A stretch of DNA of 28,474 nucleotides, taken from contig NWUY0300037620.1 in assembly GCA_004151065.3 (NCBI GenBank), forward strand, positions 4,985 through 33,458, in the 5' to 3' direction. This document shows positions 1-10,825 of the stretch, in pieces. The DNA is from Larix sibirica. Taxonomy: Eukaryota > Streptophyta > Pinopsida > Pinales > Pinaceae. The translations under genes and the position numbers were made by a program. Each line of letters begins with the position of its first letter. Position 1 is the stretch's first letter. The notes below the pieces were generated by a model. The model did no database searches. It had not been told where the DNA came from and saw only the letters and a list, made by a program, of their open reading frames with translations.

Positions 1-710
1 CTTAAGGTGTTCGACTTTTGTAGAAGTATCAGTTTAGTCAAACAATCAACAAATGACCCTCCATGCTCTTTAAATAGAGATCATGGACCAATCGGGTGCT
101 AAGGACCATATCAATATAGTCATTCAGATCAAGGAGAAGGTGAACCATCAAATCACTTATGTCTAGAACATATTGTGATCGTTGCATTACGTAAATACAA
201 ATGTATGTTAATGCATGCTAAATAAACACGGGTTACATAGAGACACACTAGACCAAGTTTATCTTAATTAACTCCTAAGAGTCTAAATATCTTAACAAGA
301 TTTGTTCCAAACACCTGCTGACACAAAATTAGTCAAATACCCAACCTCATTAATAACAACAATTTTGAACAAATCCCATAAACTCTAGTTAATAAATTAT
401 ATGAAAAAAATCCTGAACCCTTATTTATTATCAACAAAACCTTAAAATCCCCTGAACCACACCACAAATGAGCCTAGACACGCATTCGATATGATTCAAA
501 ACCATTAAAAATGGCAAAACAACATTAACTTCATTCTCATTGAGTCCTAAAACCATGTGCAATATAGTTGATGCCAAACAAGCTCATACACGATACGATA
601 AAATATAGTTAATTTTTGTCGTATTGTTTAGGACCTTTAAAAATATTTAAAAGATGCCAATGAGCAAATAAGATTTGTCATGGTGGTGAAAAGGGCATGG
701 CATTAAATAT
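1..710. other. AT-rich stretch, nothing recognised
   Basis: No open frame, RNA gene or repeat structure was recognised on either strand. The composition is AT-rich and typical of decayed intergenic plant DNA. Confidence 0.5.
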
Positions 711-713
711 TAA

Positions 714-1034
714 CCTTTAAGAACATAATTATAACATAAACCCTTTTCTTAATTCAATCTCTATTGCATAAGTATATTTTAATATATATCAAAATTCTAA
801 CTAAACCCTTTTCTTAATTCAATCTCTATTGCATAAGTATATTTGAATATATATCAAAATTCTAGTGAACAAGCTAGGCCAAAAGACTAGAGGCAAAGTT
901 TCAAGGATATTTATCCTTTAAGAACATAATTATAACATAAACCCTTTTCTTAATTCAATCTCTATTACATAAGTATATTTGAATATATATCAAAATTCTA
1001 GTTAACAAGCTAGGCCAAAAGACTGGAGGTAAAG
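714..1034. repeat. Three-copy imperfect tandem repeat (~65-135 bp spacing)
   Basis: A unit containing acccttttcttaattcaat, followed by a short block ending in atatatatcaaaattcta, occurs three times. The copies begin near 740, 805 and 941. The second and third copies carry an extra tail (aacaagctaggccaaaagac). The first and third copies are preceded by the same leader (aagaacataattataacata). The pattern suggests two successive duplications with different break points. No coding content was seen. Confidence 0.85.
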
Positions 1035-1527
1035 TTTCAAGGATATTTATCTATTATTAATATGTTAGTAATTTGAAAAGCATTGGTGTTGTCATTTCAA
1101 GGATATTCTCTAGTTTGAGAAGCTTTGGCAACAAAAGGCTTATGGATACTCCTAAACTTTGAAAGTCTTTTATAATAGGTAGTTATTTAAACATGTCTTT
1201 ACCCTATCAATTTAATAAAGGATTTAACCTCCATTTAAATCAATTATTAATATGATAGTAACATGAAAATATAGGCAAGGTTTCAAGGATATTTATCTAT
1301 TATTAATATGTTAGTAATTTGAAAAGCATCGATGTTGTCATTTCAAGAATATTCTCTAGTTTGAGAAGTTTTGGCAACAAAATGCTTATGGATGCTCCTA
1401 AATTTTGAAAGTCTTTGACAATAGGTAGTCATGCAAACATGTCTTTACCCTATCAATTTAATAAAGGATTTAACCTCCATTCAAATTAATCACTAATATG
1501 ATAGTAATATGGAAAGCATTGGTGTTG
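1035..1527. repeat. Tandem duplication, ~246-bp period
   Basis: The block from 1035 to about 1280 is repeated from 1281 to about 1527. Both copies start with tttcaaggatatttatctat and both carry aacatgtctttaccctatca and aggatttaacctccatt near their ends. Divergence is small, mostly substitutions. The duplication lies directly upstream of the LINE remnant and has no coding content. Confidence 0.85.
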
Positions 1528-1569
1528 TAAGTCCTTTTGTTACAGAATTGGTTAGCATACGTCATCAAA

Positions 1570-2870
1570 AATGGTGTAAAGGCAAGGCTAAGGATCAACC
1601 CTAGGATAGGATGTGTTGGTAATTATAAACTTCCCTAGCGGTGGGTGGCCTCCCTTTGGTTATAAGGTATTTTTTCTATGACAAATGCAGCATTTCCACA
1701 ATCTACTTCATTGTGGCAACAAAGATGAAAATGGGCTAGAGTATTAGGTCTAGAGGGTAATGATACTATAATTTGGGATGCTTTAGTCCAAATGTTGATA
1801 CATAGTGTAATAAGACTCGATGATGAGAAAGATGTTTTGTCCTGGTCAAGAAATATAACCTGCTACTTAACTAAGTTGGGTTATTAGGCAATGTTTCATA
1901 GGAATGACGAAGGAGGATGGTGGTGGAAGTCAATTTGGAAGGTAAAAGCTCAATTAAAATCTAGACTTGTATCTGGCTAGCTCTAGCTAAGAAAGTTCCA
2001 ACTTGGGATGTTTTGCAAAGATAAGCATAACAATGACCTAGTATTAGTGCTTTGTGTAAACAAGATAAGGAAGCCACTTGCGAGTTAAATGTCCTTATGT
2101 AAAAGAAGTATTGTCAAGGTTCTCTACCTAATAGGAGGACATGGAGTTGGCAAGATGATACCCTATTGGTGTGTTTGCAACACTAGTTTGAGGAGCTCTT
2201 ACTCAAGGCTCATATACATCTTGTAGTGGTGCTTGAGCTAGTAAATGGGATATGCAAGTATATTCTAGAACAAGGAAACCTCTCCATCCTAGGTCTAGCG
2301 TCAAGTTCATATATGAAGGTGTTTGGTCTATTGGAAGGATAAAAGCTTCGAGGAAAATAAAAAAATTCAGAAATTGACAAGATTCAAGGATGCACCTTAG
2401 GCCTTTTTCGATGGAGCATGCCAAAGCACTATGGGAATATATGGATTTATTTGTGTGCTAAATTATCTAACAATCATGCACTAAGCTTTAGAGGTGGATT
2501 ATGCACACAAACAATAATTTTGTTGAATGGAGCACCATATCACTTTTAATGAGAATAGTAATTGAAAATGCTATATCAAAGGTCCATATCCTTGGAGATT
2601 CTAAGCCAGTTATTAAGTGAGTAAAATGTAACACCAGTTTACAAAATTTGATTCTTAAACCTTTGTTTTCCCAAGTGAATGAATGAATATATCTATGCGT
2701 GAGATGGAAATTATAAAGGAGAATGTTGGTGTTTTTCTCCAACACTATTATGTTCACTATTTGACTAATGGCTAGAAGCCATCCAATGTGTTTAAGCATG
2801 ATGATTATGGTTTTAACTTCTTTGTTTATCATGGATGTAGTGTTCTAGTTTATTTTTAGACAATTGGTGA
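1570..2870 (+). mobile_element. Decayed plant LINE 3' part: zf-RVT linker and RNase H
   Basis: Degenerate 3' end of a non-LTR retrotransposon polyprotein, visible only by combining frames. Near 1760-1900 the frame reads GNDTIIWDALVQ and then DVLSWSRN...KLGY, which fits the linker before the zinc-binding RT-associated (zf-RVT) domain of plant LINEs. At about 1915-2010 it reads WWWKSIWKVKAQLKSR followed by a WLAL-KKVPTWDVLQ-like stretch, the core of that domain. From 2400 an RNase H fold can be followed: FFDGA near 2407 (first catalytic Asp), GLCTQTNNFVEWS near 2500 and ILGDSKPVI near 2588 (catalytic Asp). Many stops and frameshifts show that it is dead. The RT domain is not visible upstream, so the copy is truncated or too decayed there. 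I saw no clear 3' tail or target-site duplication. Confidence 0.7.
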
Positions 2871-2879
2871 GGGCTTGAA

Positions 2880-3560
2880 AGCCAATTTCTTTTGAAAAAT
2901 ATGTAAGCTATTTTACACATACAAAATGTACCTATATGTTTCTATAAAAATTGAAAAATGTATTATATGTTCTTATATGAGATTTCTTTTTTTAAGTGCA
3001 AATTTTTCCTTGGAACACACACACTAGCCATTAGATCTATAATATCTTAGCCATAAAGCCACAAATATAATATGATATCTTAACCATAAAACCACACATT
3101 AGAATCCAAATGTTTTGTATTTAAAGAATTGCATAAGGCTCATCATCAATCATTTCAACTCTTGTCTTAGAAGCATAAAGTTAATTTGTATACCTGTTGA
3201 AAGGAAGGTATTATGTAATCGGTTAGTTATTGAAGTGAAACCATTTTTATATTACTAGACTAAATTTTTTGTTCTCCCCTAATGTTTGGCATCGGAGATC
3301 AAATAATATTGATTTTCAAAAATGTTGTAAAATAAATTATTTATGAGTGTTGGATCTTATGATACTAAGCTTGCAGTACTGAAACTGATGGCACAAGAGA
3401 TTTATTGCTATCACTTAATGTCAATTAAGAAGAGTTGTCAGAGTGTGTAAGCTGGTTGCAAGTGAAGGTCGTCGAATGGGACAAGCTACGGGAGTTATTG
3501 AATTCATAAATGTGAATTAAGGAGAGTCGGTTGGCATATTTGCATTTAGGATTGTCTTTC
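2880..3560. other. AT-rich stretch, nothing recognised
   Basis: Non-coding AT-rich sequence after the LINE remnant. No domain, RNA gene or repeat was recognised. Confidence 0.4.
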
Positions 3561-3632
3561 TTTCAAGCATTTCATTGTGTTTCGGCTTACAAACTATCTT
3601 TCTTTTGAGCATTTTGTTGTTGTGTGGTTTGC

Positions 3633-3715
3633 GTTTTTGGTGTCTGTTGAGAGTTCTGGGAGTTGTATTGATTTTTTGGTGTCTATTGAAAGTTTCAAGT
3701 TCTGGGAGTTCTATT
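3633..3715. repeat. ~40-bp imperfect tandem duplication
   Basis: ttttggtgtctgttgagag near 3633 recurs as ttttggtgtctattgaaag near 3674. Each copy is followed by ttctgggagtt. The block directly precedes the G-rich minisatellite. Confidence 0.65.
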
Positions 3716-3739
3716 TGCGTTGGCAATTTTTGCTCTGGT

Positions 3740-3866
3740 GCGGAAGTGGAGTGGGAGTGGCGTTGAGGCAGGGTGATGGAGTGGAGTGGGAGTGGAGTGG
3801 GAGTGGAGCGGGAGTGGTGTTGAGGCAGGGTGATGGAGTGGAGCAGGAGTGGCATTGAGGCGGGGC
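3740..3866 (+). repeat. G-rich GAGTGG minisatellite, G-quadruplex-prone
   Basis: Built from ggagtgg/gagtggg words. A longer unit starting gttgaggcagggtgatgg occurs at 3762 and again at 3819, a period of about 57 bp. GGG or longer runs fall at 3753, 3771, 3788, 3799, 3810, 3828 and 3862, so the plus strand could fold into G-quadruplexes. The block is G-rich and C-poor, unlike its AT-rich surroundings. Open frames crossing it look like by-products of the repeat. Confidence 0.8.
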
Positions 3867-3869
3867 TCT

Positions 3870-5440
3870 ACATAATCAGGTATGTAAAAACAAGTTGACT
3901 TAACCTATCTATGTGCAGTGATTGTTATAGTTTGACAGTGTTTAAAGATGAATGATGTTTGGTTTCTAAGAGTTATTTCCCTACAAATAACAATTTGCAC
4001 ACCATAATCTATAAATTCAATAAAATATACCTTATATTGACGAGATTTTTATGTGCCCGAATCGCGAGCTACACCAGTGGCACACCATTCCCACTGCACA
4101 ACATGCAAGACCAAATGTCATGGGTCTAATGCATCCTTTCCTCTCCCCTTGCCTAGTGTCTATCGATTCTAGGTTTACTTGCTTCTACTAGCCTGTGATT
4201 CAAAGTGCTTATTTTATGCTCAAATCATAGCTCACAGAAGGTTCAATGAAATAGGAATGTTTATAATAATTGCACTTTTCAAGTTCTTTACCATTTCAAT
4301 TTTCCAAAACATTGAATCTATGTTTATAATTATTGCTCTTTTCAATTTCTTTAAAGGTTTCTTGGAAATATGGAATATCGAGGCAATAAAATAACAGAAG
4401 AGTCAAAGAGACCATAATCTAGTGTCAGACAGAAGTACATATGCTATTTTGCTCACCAAGGATTTTGTTCACCTCTGCAAATTGTTGTGTTTATAAGCTG
4501 ATTATAGGCCTAAAACAGAATGGAATAACTTGGACAAACATAATCTTTGAAGTTGTATAGTGAGTCAAAGTAATATACATAAATGTTTGTTTCAGCTTAT
4601 GTCAATGTAATACACACAAATGTTTGTTCCAATGTATTTCATGTATTTTTTTGAACAACAGTCAAATTAGCACACTCACTGCAGATTTGATCTTCGCATA
4701 ACAGACATTAATTTTGGTCTAACAATCAAAAGGATCACGAAAGAATCCATGCCTCGCTTCATAGATTCTATGCAAATTTACAAATCACCACTTTTATAGT
4801 GTTGCTTTTACAAAGTTTTCCATACAATATTGCTTTCACAAAGTTCTTCCATCTATTATTATGATACTGGTAATTTAATTTAGTTTGGATTTTAATGTTC
4901 ATTAAATGTCTATTATTATGATGCGGAAATCCACTCCTTTCATCTTTCAAAGCTTAGATTCATATTTCTGCAAGCATGGATTAGTAGCAATAATTGCTTT
5001 CATAGTATTCAAAGAATGCATCTTTTGCAAGGGCTTCATGTCACTAAACATGTTCCCATGGGAAATTAATTTTGTGTTAAAACATTCAAATTCAAATGTT
5101 AAAAAAGCCAATCTAAAATATTATTAGCTAAACAAGTTGTTGCAACCACATTACATTGAACATTTGTTCAATTGGCTACAAGAATCCCATTGCAAAATCT
5201 GTTTGCAATAAAAACAGATGCACTACAAATGCTTGTATCGAGAGGCAGGTACTTAGCAGCCCTGCTGCTAATTCCACTTGTTTTTCTCAATAAAATGGAT
5301 CTTATCTATTTAAAGACACTACTCTTTTTTGTTGTTTTCTATTGAGGGTTTGTTTTCTCTCCTTTTGGTCAACCCCACATTTATTTAAGATGGTATAATT
5401 GGAGCTCCTTCAAAACTACCTCTTCATTTCTATCTCCTTT
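3870..5440. repeat. Non-coding stretch with several short tandem duplications
   Basis: No gene was recognised. Short duplications include atgtttataataattgc at 4258 and a near copy at 4320 (period about 62), aaatgtttgtt copies near 4580 and 4619, and ttgctttnacaaagtt copies at 4802 and 4830 (period 28). The sequence is otherwise AT-rich. Confidence 0.6.
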
Positions 5441-5540
5441 TACTTTGTCCTCTTATAAAGTATCTAGTTTAAAGCTTCCCACTTCCTTTTATCTTGAGAA
5501 ACGCATATATGAGCATCAACTTCATCCTTATCTTTGTCCA

Positions 5541-5744
5541 TTAACTAAAATTTCTACTTCCTTTTATCTTGAAAAACACATTATCAACTTCAACTTCATC
5601 TTTCTATGTCTAACCAATAGGAGTTCTTTTAATCCCTTTGTCCGTTAACTAAAATTTCTACTTCCTTTTATCTTGAAAAACACATTATCAACTTCAACTT
5701 CATTTTTCTATGTCTAACCAATAGGAATTCTTTTAATCCCTTGT
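5541..5744. repeat. Tandem duplication, 104-bp period
   Basis: Starting at ttaactaaaatttctacttc, copy one (5541-5644) is repeated at 5645-5744 with only a few substitutions, for example aggagttctttt versus aggaattctttt. A further partial match to the internal tcctttta-tcttgaaaaac segment lies just upstream near 5480. Confidence 0.9.
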
Positions 5745-6088
5745 TGGAGAGTTTAGTTACTTTTTCTTTCCCTTCATATCTTATTGCTATCCAATACTTG
5801 TTGAAAGTTTAGTTCTCTCCTCCCTCCTTTCCTCTCTTATTTTTATCCAATCCATCACCGAGATCATATTTATTTACTAACTTAATGTTTAAAACATCCT
5901 TTGCTCTTGAATGTTATATTATCATAATACACTACTTATTAATTTTAATTAAATTTATTTGGAATTATAATTGCTATCAACCCTTCTTGAAATCCAAGTA
6001 TACATAAATTCTCACGTATGATATTCATTTTGTAATCCAAGATCATTCCCTATTGTTTTGAAGATTAGATTTGTTGCAACATTGAGGG

Positions 6089-6370
6089 TATAATTGGTCA
6101 TATTCATAGTGAGCAATTGAAAGTATAGCCTCTATAGCTTTGAACCAATTATCTAACACAAAAATAGGTATAATTGGTGGCCTTATTCATAGTGAACAAT
6201 TAGAAGTACAACCTTTATAGCTTTGAACCAATTATATATCACAACCTTCATAGCTCTTAACCAATTATCTAACACAAAAATAGGTATAATTGGTGACCTT
6301 ATTCATAGTGAGCAATTGAAGGTACACAACCTTTATATCTCTAGAGCAATTATCTAACATAAAAATAGGT
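6089..6370. repeat. Imperfect tandem repeat, 80/115-bp periods
   Basis: Units starting tataattggt begin at 6089, 6169 and 6284. Each carries ttcatagtgarcaatt and ends in accaattatctaacacaaaa or a near copy. The middle unit is longer because about 35 bp (acaaccttyatagct) was itself duplicated. Confidence 0.85.
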
Positions 6371-6534
6371 AAACTCTTCCCATGAACCACAAACAACTCA
6401 CTTTATAGACAGAACCATTGAAAATACATCTCAATAAAGTTCTTATTTTCAAAACCCCCTAATGAGTCCATTTTAGTAAGGAAGCCAAACTCCCACAAAT
6501 CTACTTATCAATGGTGGTTCAACTTTATTATATT

Positions 6535-6650
6535 TTCTACTACCAACTTAAAGTTTTACCATTGTTATAGGCTTAACGAACTTCCTGAGTTCTTTCTACT
6601 ACCAACTTAAAGTTTTACCATTGTTATAGGCTTAACGAACTTCCTAAGTT
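6535..6650. repeat. Tandem duplication, 59-bp period
   Basis: The block starting ttctactaccaacttaaagt at 6535 is repeated at 6594 almost without change; a difference near the end is ttcctgagtt versus ttcctaagtt. This is one of the youngest-looking duplications in the window. Confidence 0.9.
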
Positions 6651-6931
6651 CATCCTCTTGTAGGAGGAGGGATTTCTTAAGTAAAAACAATTTCCTTTCA
6701 AATAGGTGATTCTACCTCATCCTATGTCAGCTTTACAAAAGCTTATTCATATGGAAAAGGGCCAAGAAAAAGTGCCCACAAATAACTTTGAAAATGAGGA
6801 TATGCATGACCTCCATACAATTCACCTAGTTTGTCAATAATGCAATGTTGTCCTTTATGTCAACATGGCATTCTTATTAGGAAATCCCCACACATATATT
6901 ATCTTTTATCTAACATAAAATTTGAATTGAG

Positions 6932-7011
6932 CTAGAGATATTGTATAGACATTGTTTTTCTCAACGTTTCGGGCTTGATAACTTAGCCCATCATTAGGAG
7001 ATAATCTCGAG
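6932..7011 (-). ncRNA. Hammerhead-ribozyme-like motif at the PLE 3' end (putative)
   Basis: Read on the minus strand. CTAATGA (6997-6991) is one base from the hammerhead core CUGAUGA. Next comes a one-base spacer and a stem II with arms GGGCT (6989-6985) and AGCCC (6975-6971). GAAA follows at 6970-6967. Stem III is ACGTTG (6967-6962) against CAATGT (6954-6949), six pairs including one G-U, with a 7-nt loop. The stem ends in GUC, placing the expected cut after 6948. The distal part of stem I can pair (7011-7004 with 6932-6939, one mismatch), but the part next to the core pairs poorly. The G-to-A change in the core would be expected to abolish activity. Hammerhead motifs are known in the terminal regions of PLEs, so the position supports the call. 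Confidence 0.5.
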
Positions 7012-7640
7012 GAAAAAGGAAAAGATGATATCATAAATACATGAATTAGAGAGCATATTGCAATGTCGACCACTCATTATTCTCATTGGAATTTCTAATA
7101 TTATTGTAATTATTTGTATTTTTAATAATGTTGATGATGAGCCCCAAGTTCTGCTTAATCTCCATCTATCATCTTTATTTAGGTTGTGAGAGTGTTTTTT
7201 ATCCCTACAACTTCCCTATCCCTTATTTAGTGTAATGATCAATTTTTGCAATGATATTAGCTTTCTCTAGGTAAATGTGATGTCTTGAGCTATTTGAGTG
7301 ATTTGCCAAAGAAAATTTCTCCATGTAACCATATGAAATATTGGCATTGTGTTCTTTTGGTCTAAAGTAAAAAGTCATGTTTGTTTCGCCGATGTAAACC
7401 TTTCCACAATCACAAGGAATTGAATATACACCTTTTTATGTCTTGGCATCGATTGGGTCCCTTGCATTGTATAGAGCCCTTCGTAAGGTGCTATAAGGTA
7501 AAAACGCAACTCTTATTTTCTTCTTATTTAAAATCTTTGTTAATTTATCTGTCACCCCTAGAATGTAAGGTAATTTGATAGTTCTAGAGAAGTCATTATT
7601 TAGTTTTTTTTGTGCTTCTTTTGGATGACTGATCCAGATA
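7012..7640 (-). mobile_element. Penelope-like element 3' fragment: linker and GIY-YIG endonuclease
   Basis: Reads from about 7635 down. The linker between RT and endonuclease includes KLPYILGVTDKLTKILNKK and NARDPIDAKT (to 7436). A TAA stop follows. The GIY-YIG domain then starts with GVYSIPCDCGKVYIGET (about 7429-7379), giving the GVY and YIG strands and the CxC pair typical of PLEs. Next are FRPKEHNA, with the conserved Arg and EH, and the FSLANH stretch that corresponds to the usual KSA(I/L)AEH. After a frameshift the C-terminal part reads KKHSHNLNKDDRWRLSRTW (near 7200-7150). The RT domain is absent: homology stops near the 32-nt motif at 7631-7662. Stops and frameshifts make it a pseudogene. 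PLE retroelements prime at chromosome ends or breaks and carry this endonuclease downstream of their RT. Confidence 0.85.
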
Positions 7641-7662
7641 GATATTAGTGGCCACCCACCTA
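7631..7662 (+). repeat. 32-nt palindrome-rich motif, copy 1
   Basis: A motif beginning gatccagata and ending ggccacccaccta, matching 13540-13571 at 29 of 32 positions. The three differences are transitions, and two adjacent ones turn CG into TA. It sits at the upstream edge of the PLE linker and is followed at once by a single ambiguous base (N) at 7663. Alignment to copy 2 stops at both edges. Confidence 0.8.
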
Positions 7663-7663
7663 N

Positions 7664-8500
7664 ATAATTGAAAATTAAATTCTTTAATAAAAATATTATT
7701 TTTTTAAAAAAAAATTTAAATAAAACTTCATTGTCGAAGGGTTGTTTTTTCACTAAAACGTTATGTAACAAACAAAATAAAAATTCAAAACATTGAAAAA
7801 ATTTAGTTGGAAGAGCAGAGATAAAATGAAATTTCAACACTGCCCCACCATTTTCATAGGTGCACTATTCCAAGCACCGGTGAAACATGTAGAGGAAGTT
7901 AACAAAGATGTATATTAAAAGTAAATCCAAAGTTGAAATGCATGTTGACGCTTTACTCAAAGGCATTATGGAGACACTTTTAACTCTTTAATAATTAATA
8001 GAACAAATATTTATTTTAAATATAATAAAATTGATATTAAAAATCTTATTTTTTATTAATAATGATGTAATAATATTTGAAGGTTTAGGGATTAGTGAAT
8101 TGTATACAAATTTTGGGTTAATGTTTAATTAATAGGTTTTATCAACATTGCTTTCATTTTCATTATTAAAAATGATTATAGTTTTTTTAAAGTTAGATTT
8201 AGTATTAATAGGTATAGTATAACAGTAAAATTACATAGCACGAGTTTGCTAGTTGGATTGCCAAAAAGTGGAAACTAAGCCAGTTAGTTAAAGTTTCATA
8301 CTAGTTCCCTCGATGCATGTTAGTGGATTAAAAACTGATAACAAAAACTCCTCTCCTTGTTAGGGAAACCAAATTTTATTTTGGGAGACACGAAAGTAAC
8401 TTGCAGGCTTAAAGAAAACATTGTTATGATCTTCATGCAAGTAATTGACAGAATAAACAAAAATGAAAATAGCAGATGACATGATTAAGGAACCTAAGTC
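7664..8500. other. AT-rich stretch, nothing recognised
   Basis: Very AT-rich with homopolymer runs. No coding strand, repeat or RNA gene was recognised. The single N at 7663 may mark a weak assembly join. Confidence 0.4.
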
Positions 8501-8529
8501 CCTTTTGATGTATTTCTTGGAGGTTGCAT

Positions 8530-9760
8530 CAGAATTTGCACTGGAGAGTTAGTTATTTTTGAAAGTAGGTCTAGTTTGGTCTGAACCACATTGACATCTT
8601 CTTGGAGGAACTTCAACATGGGCCTTGTCACAACTTGGATCTAATCTCTTTCATGAAATAATCTTCCAAGTAGAATTTTCAAGATCTAATATCGCTCTAA
8701 GCCACTTGTAGTTGTCCCTGGATATTTTTTTGCTCCTTGATCATCCTCCTCCTTTGTTTTGTAATTTTGTTGTCAGAGATTCCTCATTGTGGTCAATCAA
8801 GTCTCGGTGTGCCATGTAGTTTTTTTCTCATATTTCTTCTCTAGTTAGCTCTATCAAGCTCAAACTCCCCTTCTATTGCACCCTCTTTCTCTAACCATTA
8901 TGCTCTAGTTACCACAAACTATCACCAATTTACACTTTGGTTCCTTGTCTTCCTCTTCAATCCCAACATCAGGGCTTGAAAGCCACCTAGATTGAGAGTT
9001 CACTACTCTCCTATACTGGCAGTTCACTCCTAGACCTCTTTCCCAAATAGAGTGTTCAATCTCTTTTCTTTTTTTGCATCTCACCTTACTCTCAAACATA
9101 GTATTCTTCCTTCTCACATTATTTTTTTCTTTCTCCCTAAAACCGAGCCTTCTCTTGCGTAAGTTGAACATTGTAGCAGCTGAGAACCCATTATGTCTTG
9201 TAGCCGTATCGAGCCTCCATATGATGAGATGATTAAATCCAATTTGAGAAGAAAGAAAAGTTCCACTTTTTGTCGCCTTGTGCCAAGAATTATACACATG
9301 TTCGCCTTGATAATTTATTTGCTTCGCACTGAGATATTTTTTTAAGATACTCACCAAATTCTAGCTGGTTGGGACTTGGTGAGGCCAATTCAAACGTGTC
9401 CTCTTAGTCGAGGTGTGCTATCTTATTGAGCTCCTTGACAGGGCCAAGAACTCTCTTATCATAACATTACACCAGGTGGTCAGGTTGTGCTTTCCCAAAC
9501 TAGCATTAAACAAAATGATATACAAATCCTGGATAGAAAAGAATGTTAGTACCTAAGGGGCATTCAATGTTTCTCATTGTCCTATACAAATCTATAAATG
9601 CCTTCTTGCTTGCGCAACTTGGCACATTAAACACCAGTGAAACCATCCCTCTACTGTTCCATTTCCCATCTTGATGGTAATAGTTCGAAGCTTGGTCACT
9701 CGGGCGAGTGATATTCGAAATGATGTTATGCATTATTATCATGAGACTCTCCATGTGTCA
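8530..9760 (-). pseudogene. Possible decayed coding strand, unknown family
   Basis: The minus strand has an unusually long open run at 9357-8905 (150 codons) and another at 9754-9506 (82 codons). Short protein-like stretches between and below them sit in shifting frames, for example KLVIVCGN and, near 8810-8760, MAHRDLIDHNEESLTTKL. The translation is rich in Lys, Arg and Glu and has no transmembrane segment. No domain was recognised. It could be a dead retroelement gag or a captured gene fragment, or chance. The plus strand is T-rich here, which by itself lengthens minus-strand open frames. Confidence 0.2.
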
Positions 9761-9900
9761 TGTGTCTTGGGTGTGTAGTTAGTCTACCTTAGGCCTTGTG
9801 TCGAGGACTCCATGAACATGTCCCCTAACCCCATCCAGGAAAAGAAGGTCATAGTTTAAATGTTCTAAGACTTAGTCTTTTTCTAGCTATTTAAAATGAC

Positions 9901-9905
9901 GAGAA
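9901..9905 (+). repeat. Target-site duplication GAGAA (left)
   Basis: The five bases directly before the 5' LTR are identical to 12446-12450 directly after the 3' LTR. This fixes both element ends and implies an integrase-type insertion. Confidence 0.85.
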
Positions 9906-10305
9906 TGTAATATAATATAATGTATTTAGGGAAGATAATATAGGTTACTTAGGGAGGTACCCAACTAGATAATGAATGTAATGTGAACAATTCCACTTGG
10001 TAGTTGATGGGTAATAAATATGCCCACTAGGTAGTTAGAATAAATTATATAATAATAAGCAATAACTGGCATAGGAATACTCATGCGAAAGTTTAAATAC
10101 ACATGAGTATCATTGTATTGTGTAAATTGAAGTTGGATGTTAGATGTATTACTTCTAGCAAACATGGCATGTGGAGTGTTTCCATGAGGAATAACTGATG
10201 ATGTTGTCCTACCTTAAGGTTTTGATATTAATAAATAAAATGAGATTTTATGTCTTATTCTTGGATACTTTATGCATATTATTTTCAAATCTAAGGTACA
10301 CAACA
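9906..10305 (+). repeat. 5' LTR
   Basis: Starts tgtaatataatataatg and ends ggtacacaaca. It aligns along its whole length with 12049-12445. The TATA region is tttaaatacacatgagtatc, decayed compared with tataaatacac in the 3' copy. An aataaataaaatgag block near 10230 is a candidate polyadenylation signal. Confidence 0.88.
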
Positions 10306-10325
10306 TTTGGTATTATAGTGCTATA
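10306..10325 (+). promoter_or_regulatory. Degenerate primer-binding site (tRNA-iMet type)
   Basis: tttggtattatagtgctat directly follows the 5' LTR. It resembles the usual ttggtatcagagc of plant LTR elements with several changes, in the position expected for minus-strand primer binding. Confidence 0.6.
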
Positions 10326-10737
10326 TTAAGAAAAAAGTAAAGAATTTTGTTTTCTTTTTGCAGTTTTTCAAGGAGATAAAAGAGGATGGCAGAATTCATA
10401 CCCATTTTTGAAGTTTTTTGTGCATAATTTGAGGAAACTAGTTGTATATTTGAGTTCCTCTTGCGAAAATATCCAAGTAGAAAAAAAAATCATCCAAATT
10501 GGAGTCCGAAAAAGTAGAGTTATTGTTGATTTAAAATTAGTTGTCTAAGGTTTTTTCCAATGATGACTGCATAGATTGCAAATTAGATATATTTTGATAG
10601 AGCGCCCAAGTTTCCATCAAACCAACTCCAATAAATGCATAATGATCATGGCATTTTGATAATTGTGCTCATAATAGAGATTCCAAACAATAGTGTGGGA
10701 GTTATGATCATTTCAAATTTGTCACCTTAAAACCCTC

Positions 10738-10816
10738 ATTGCACAAAGGAGCTACATTGAAAAATAAGTTATTTATCATTGCACAAAGGAGCTACATTGA
10801 AAAATAAGTTATTTAT
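10738..10816 (+). repeat. 40-bp tandem duplication inside the LTR element
   Basis: attgcacaaaggagctacat and the following bases up to ttatttat occur twice with no difference seen, period 40. The duplication is therefore much younger than the element, whose LTRs have diverged strongly. Confidence 0.9.
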
Positions 10817-10825
10817 TCCCTTGTT

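Noticed and set aside
1640-1660. ggtgggtggcc as a third copy of the 32-nt motif
   Set aside because: Only about 11 bases match and they lie within LINE-derived sequence.
3517-3855. 112-codon minus-strand frame and overlapping plus frames
   Set aside because: Low-complexity Pro/His/Ser/Thr product of the GAGTGG minisatellite.
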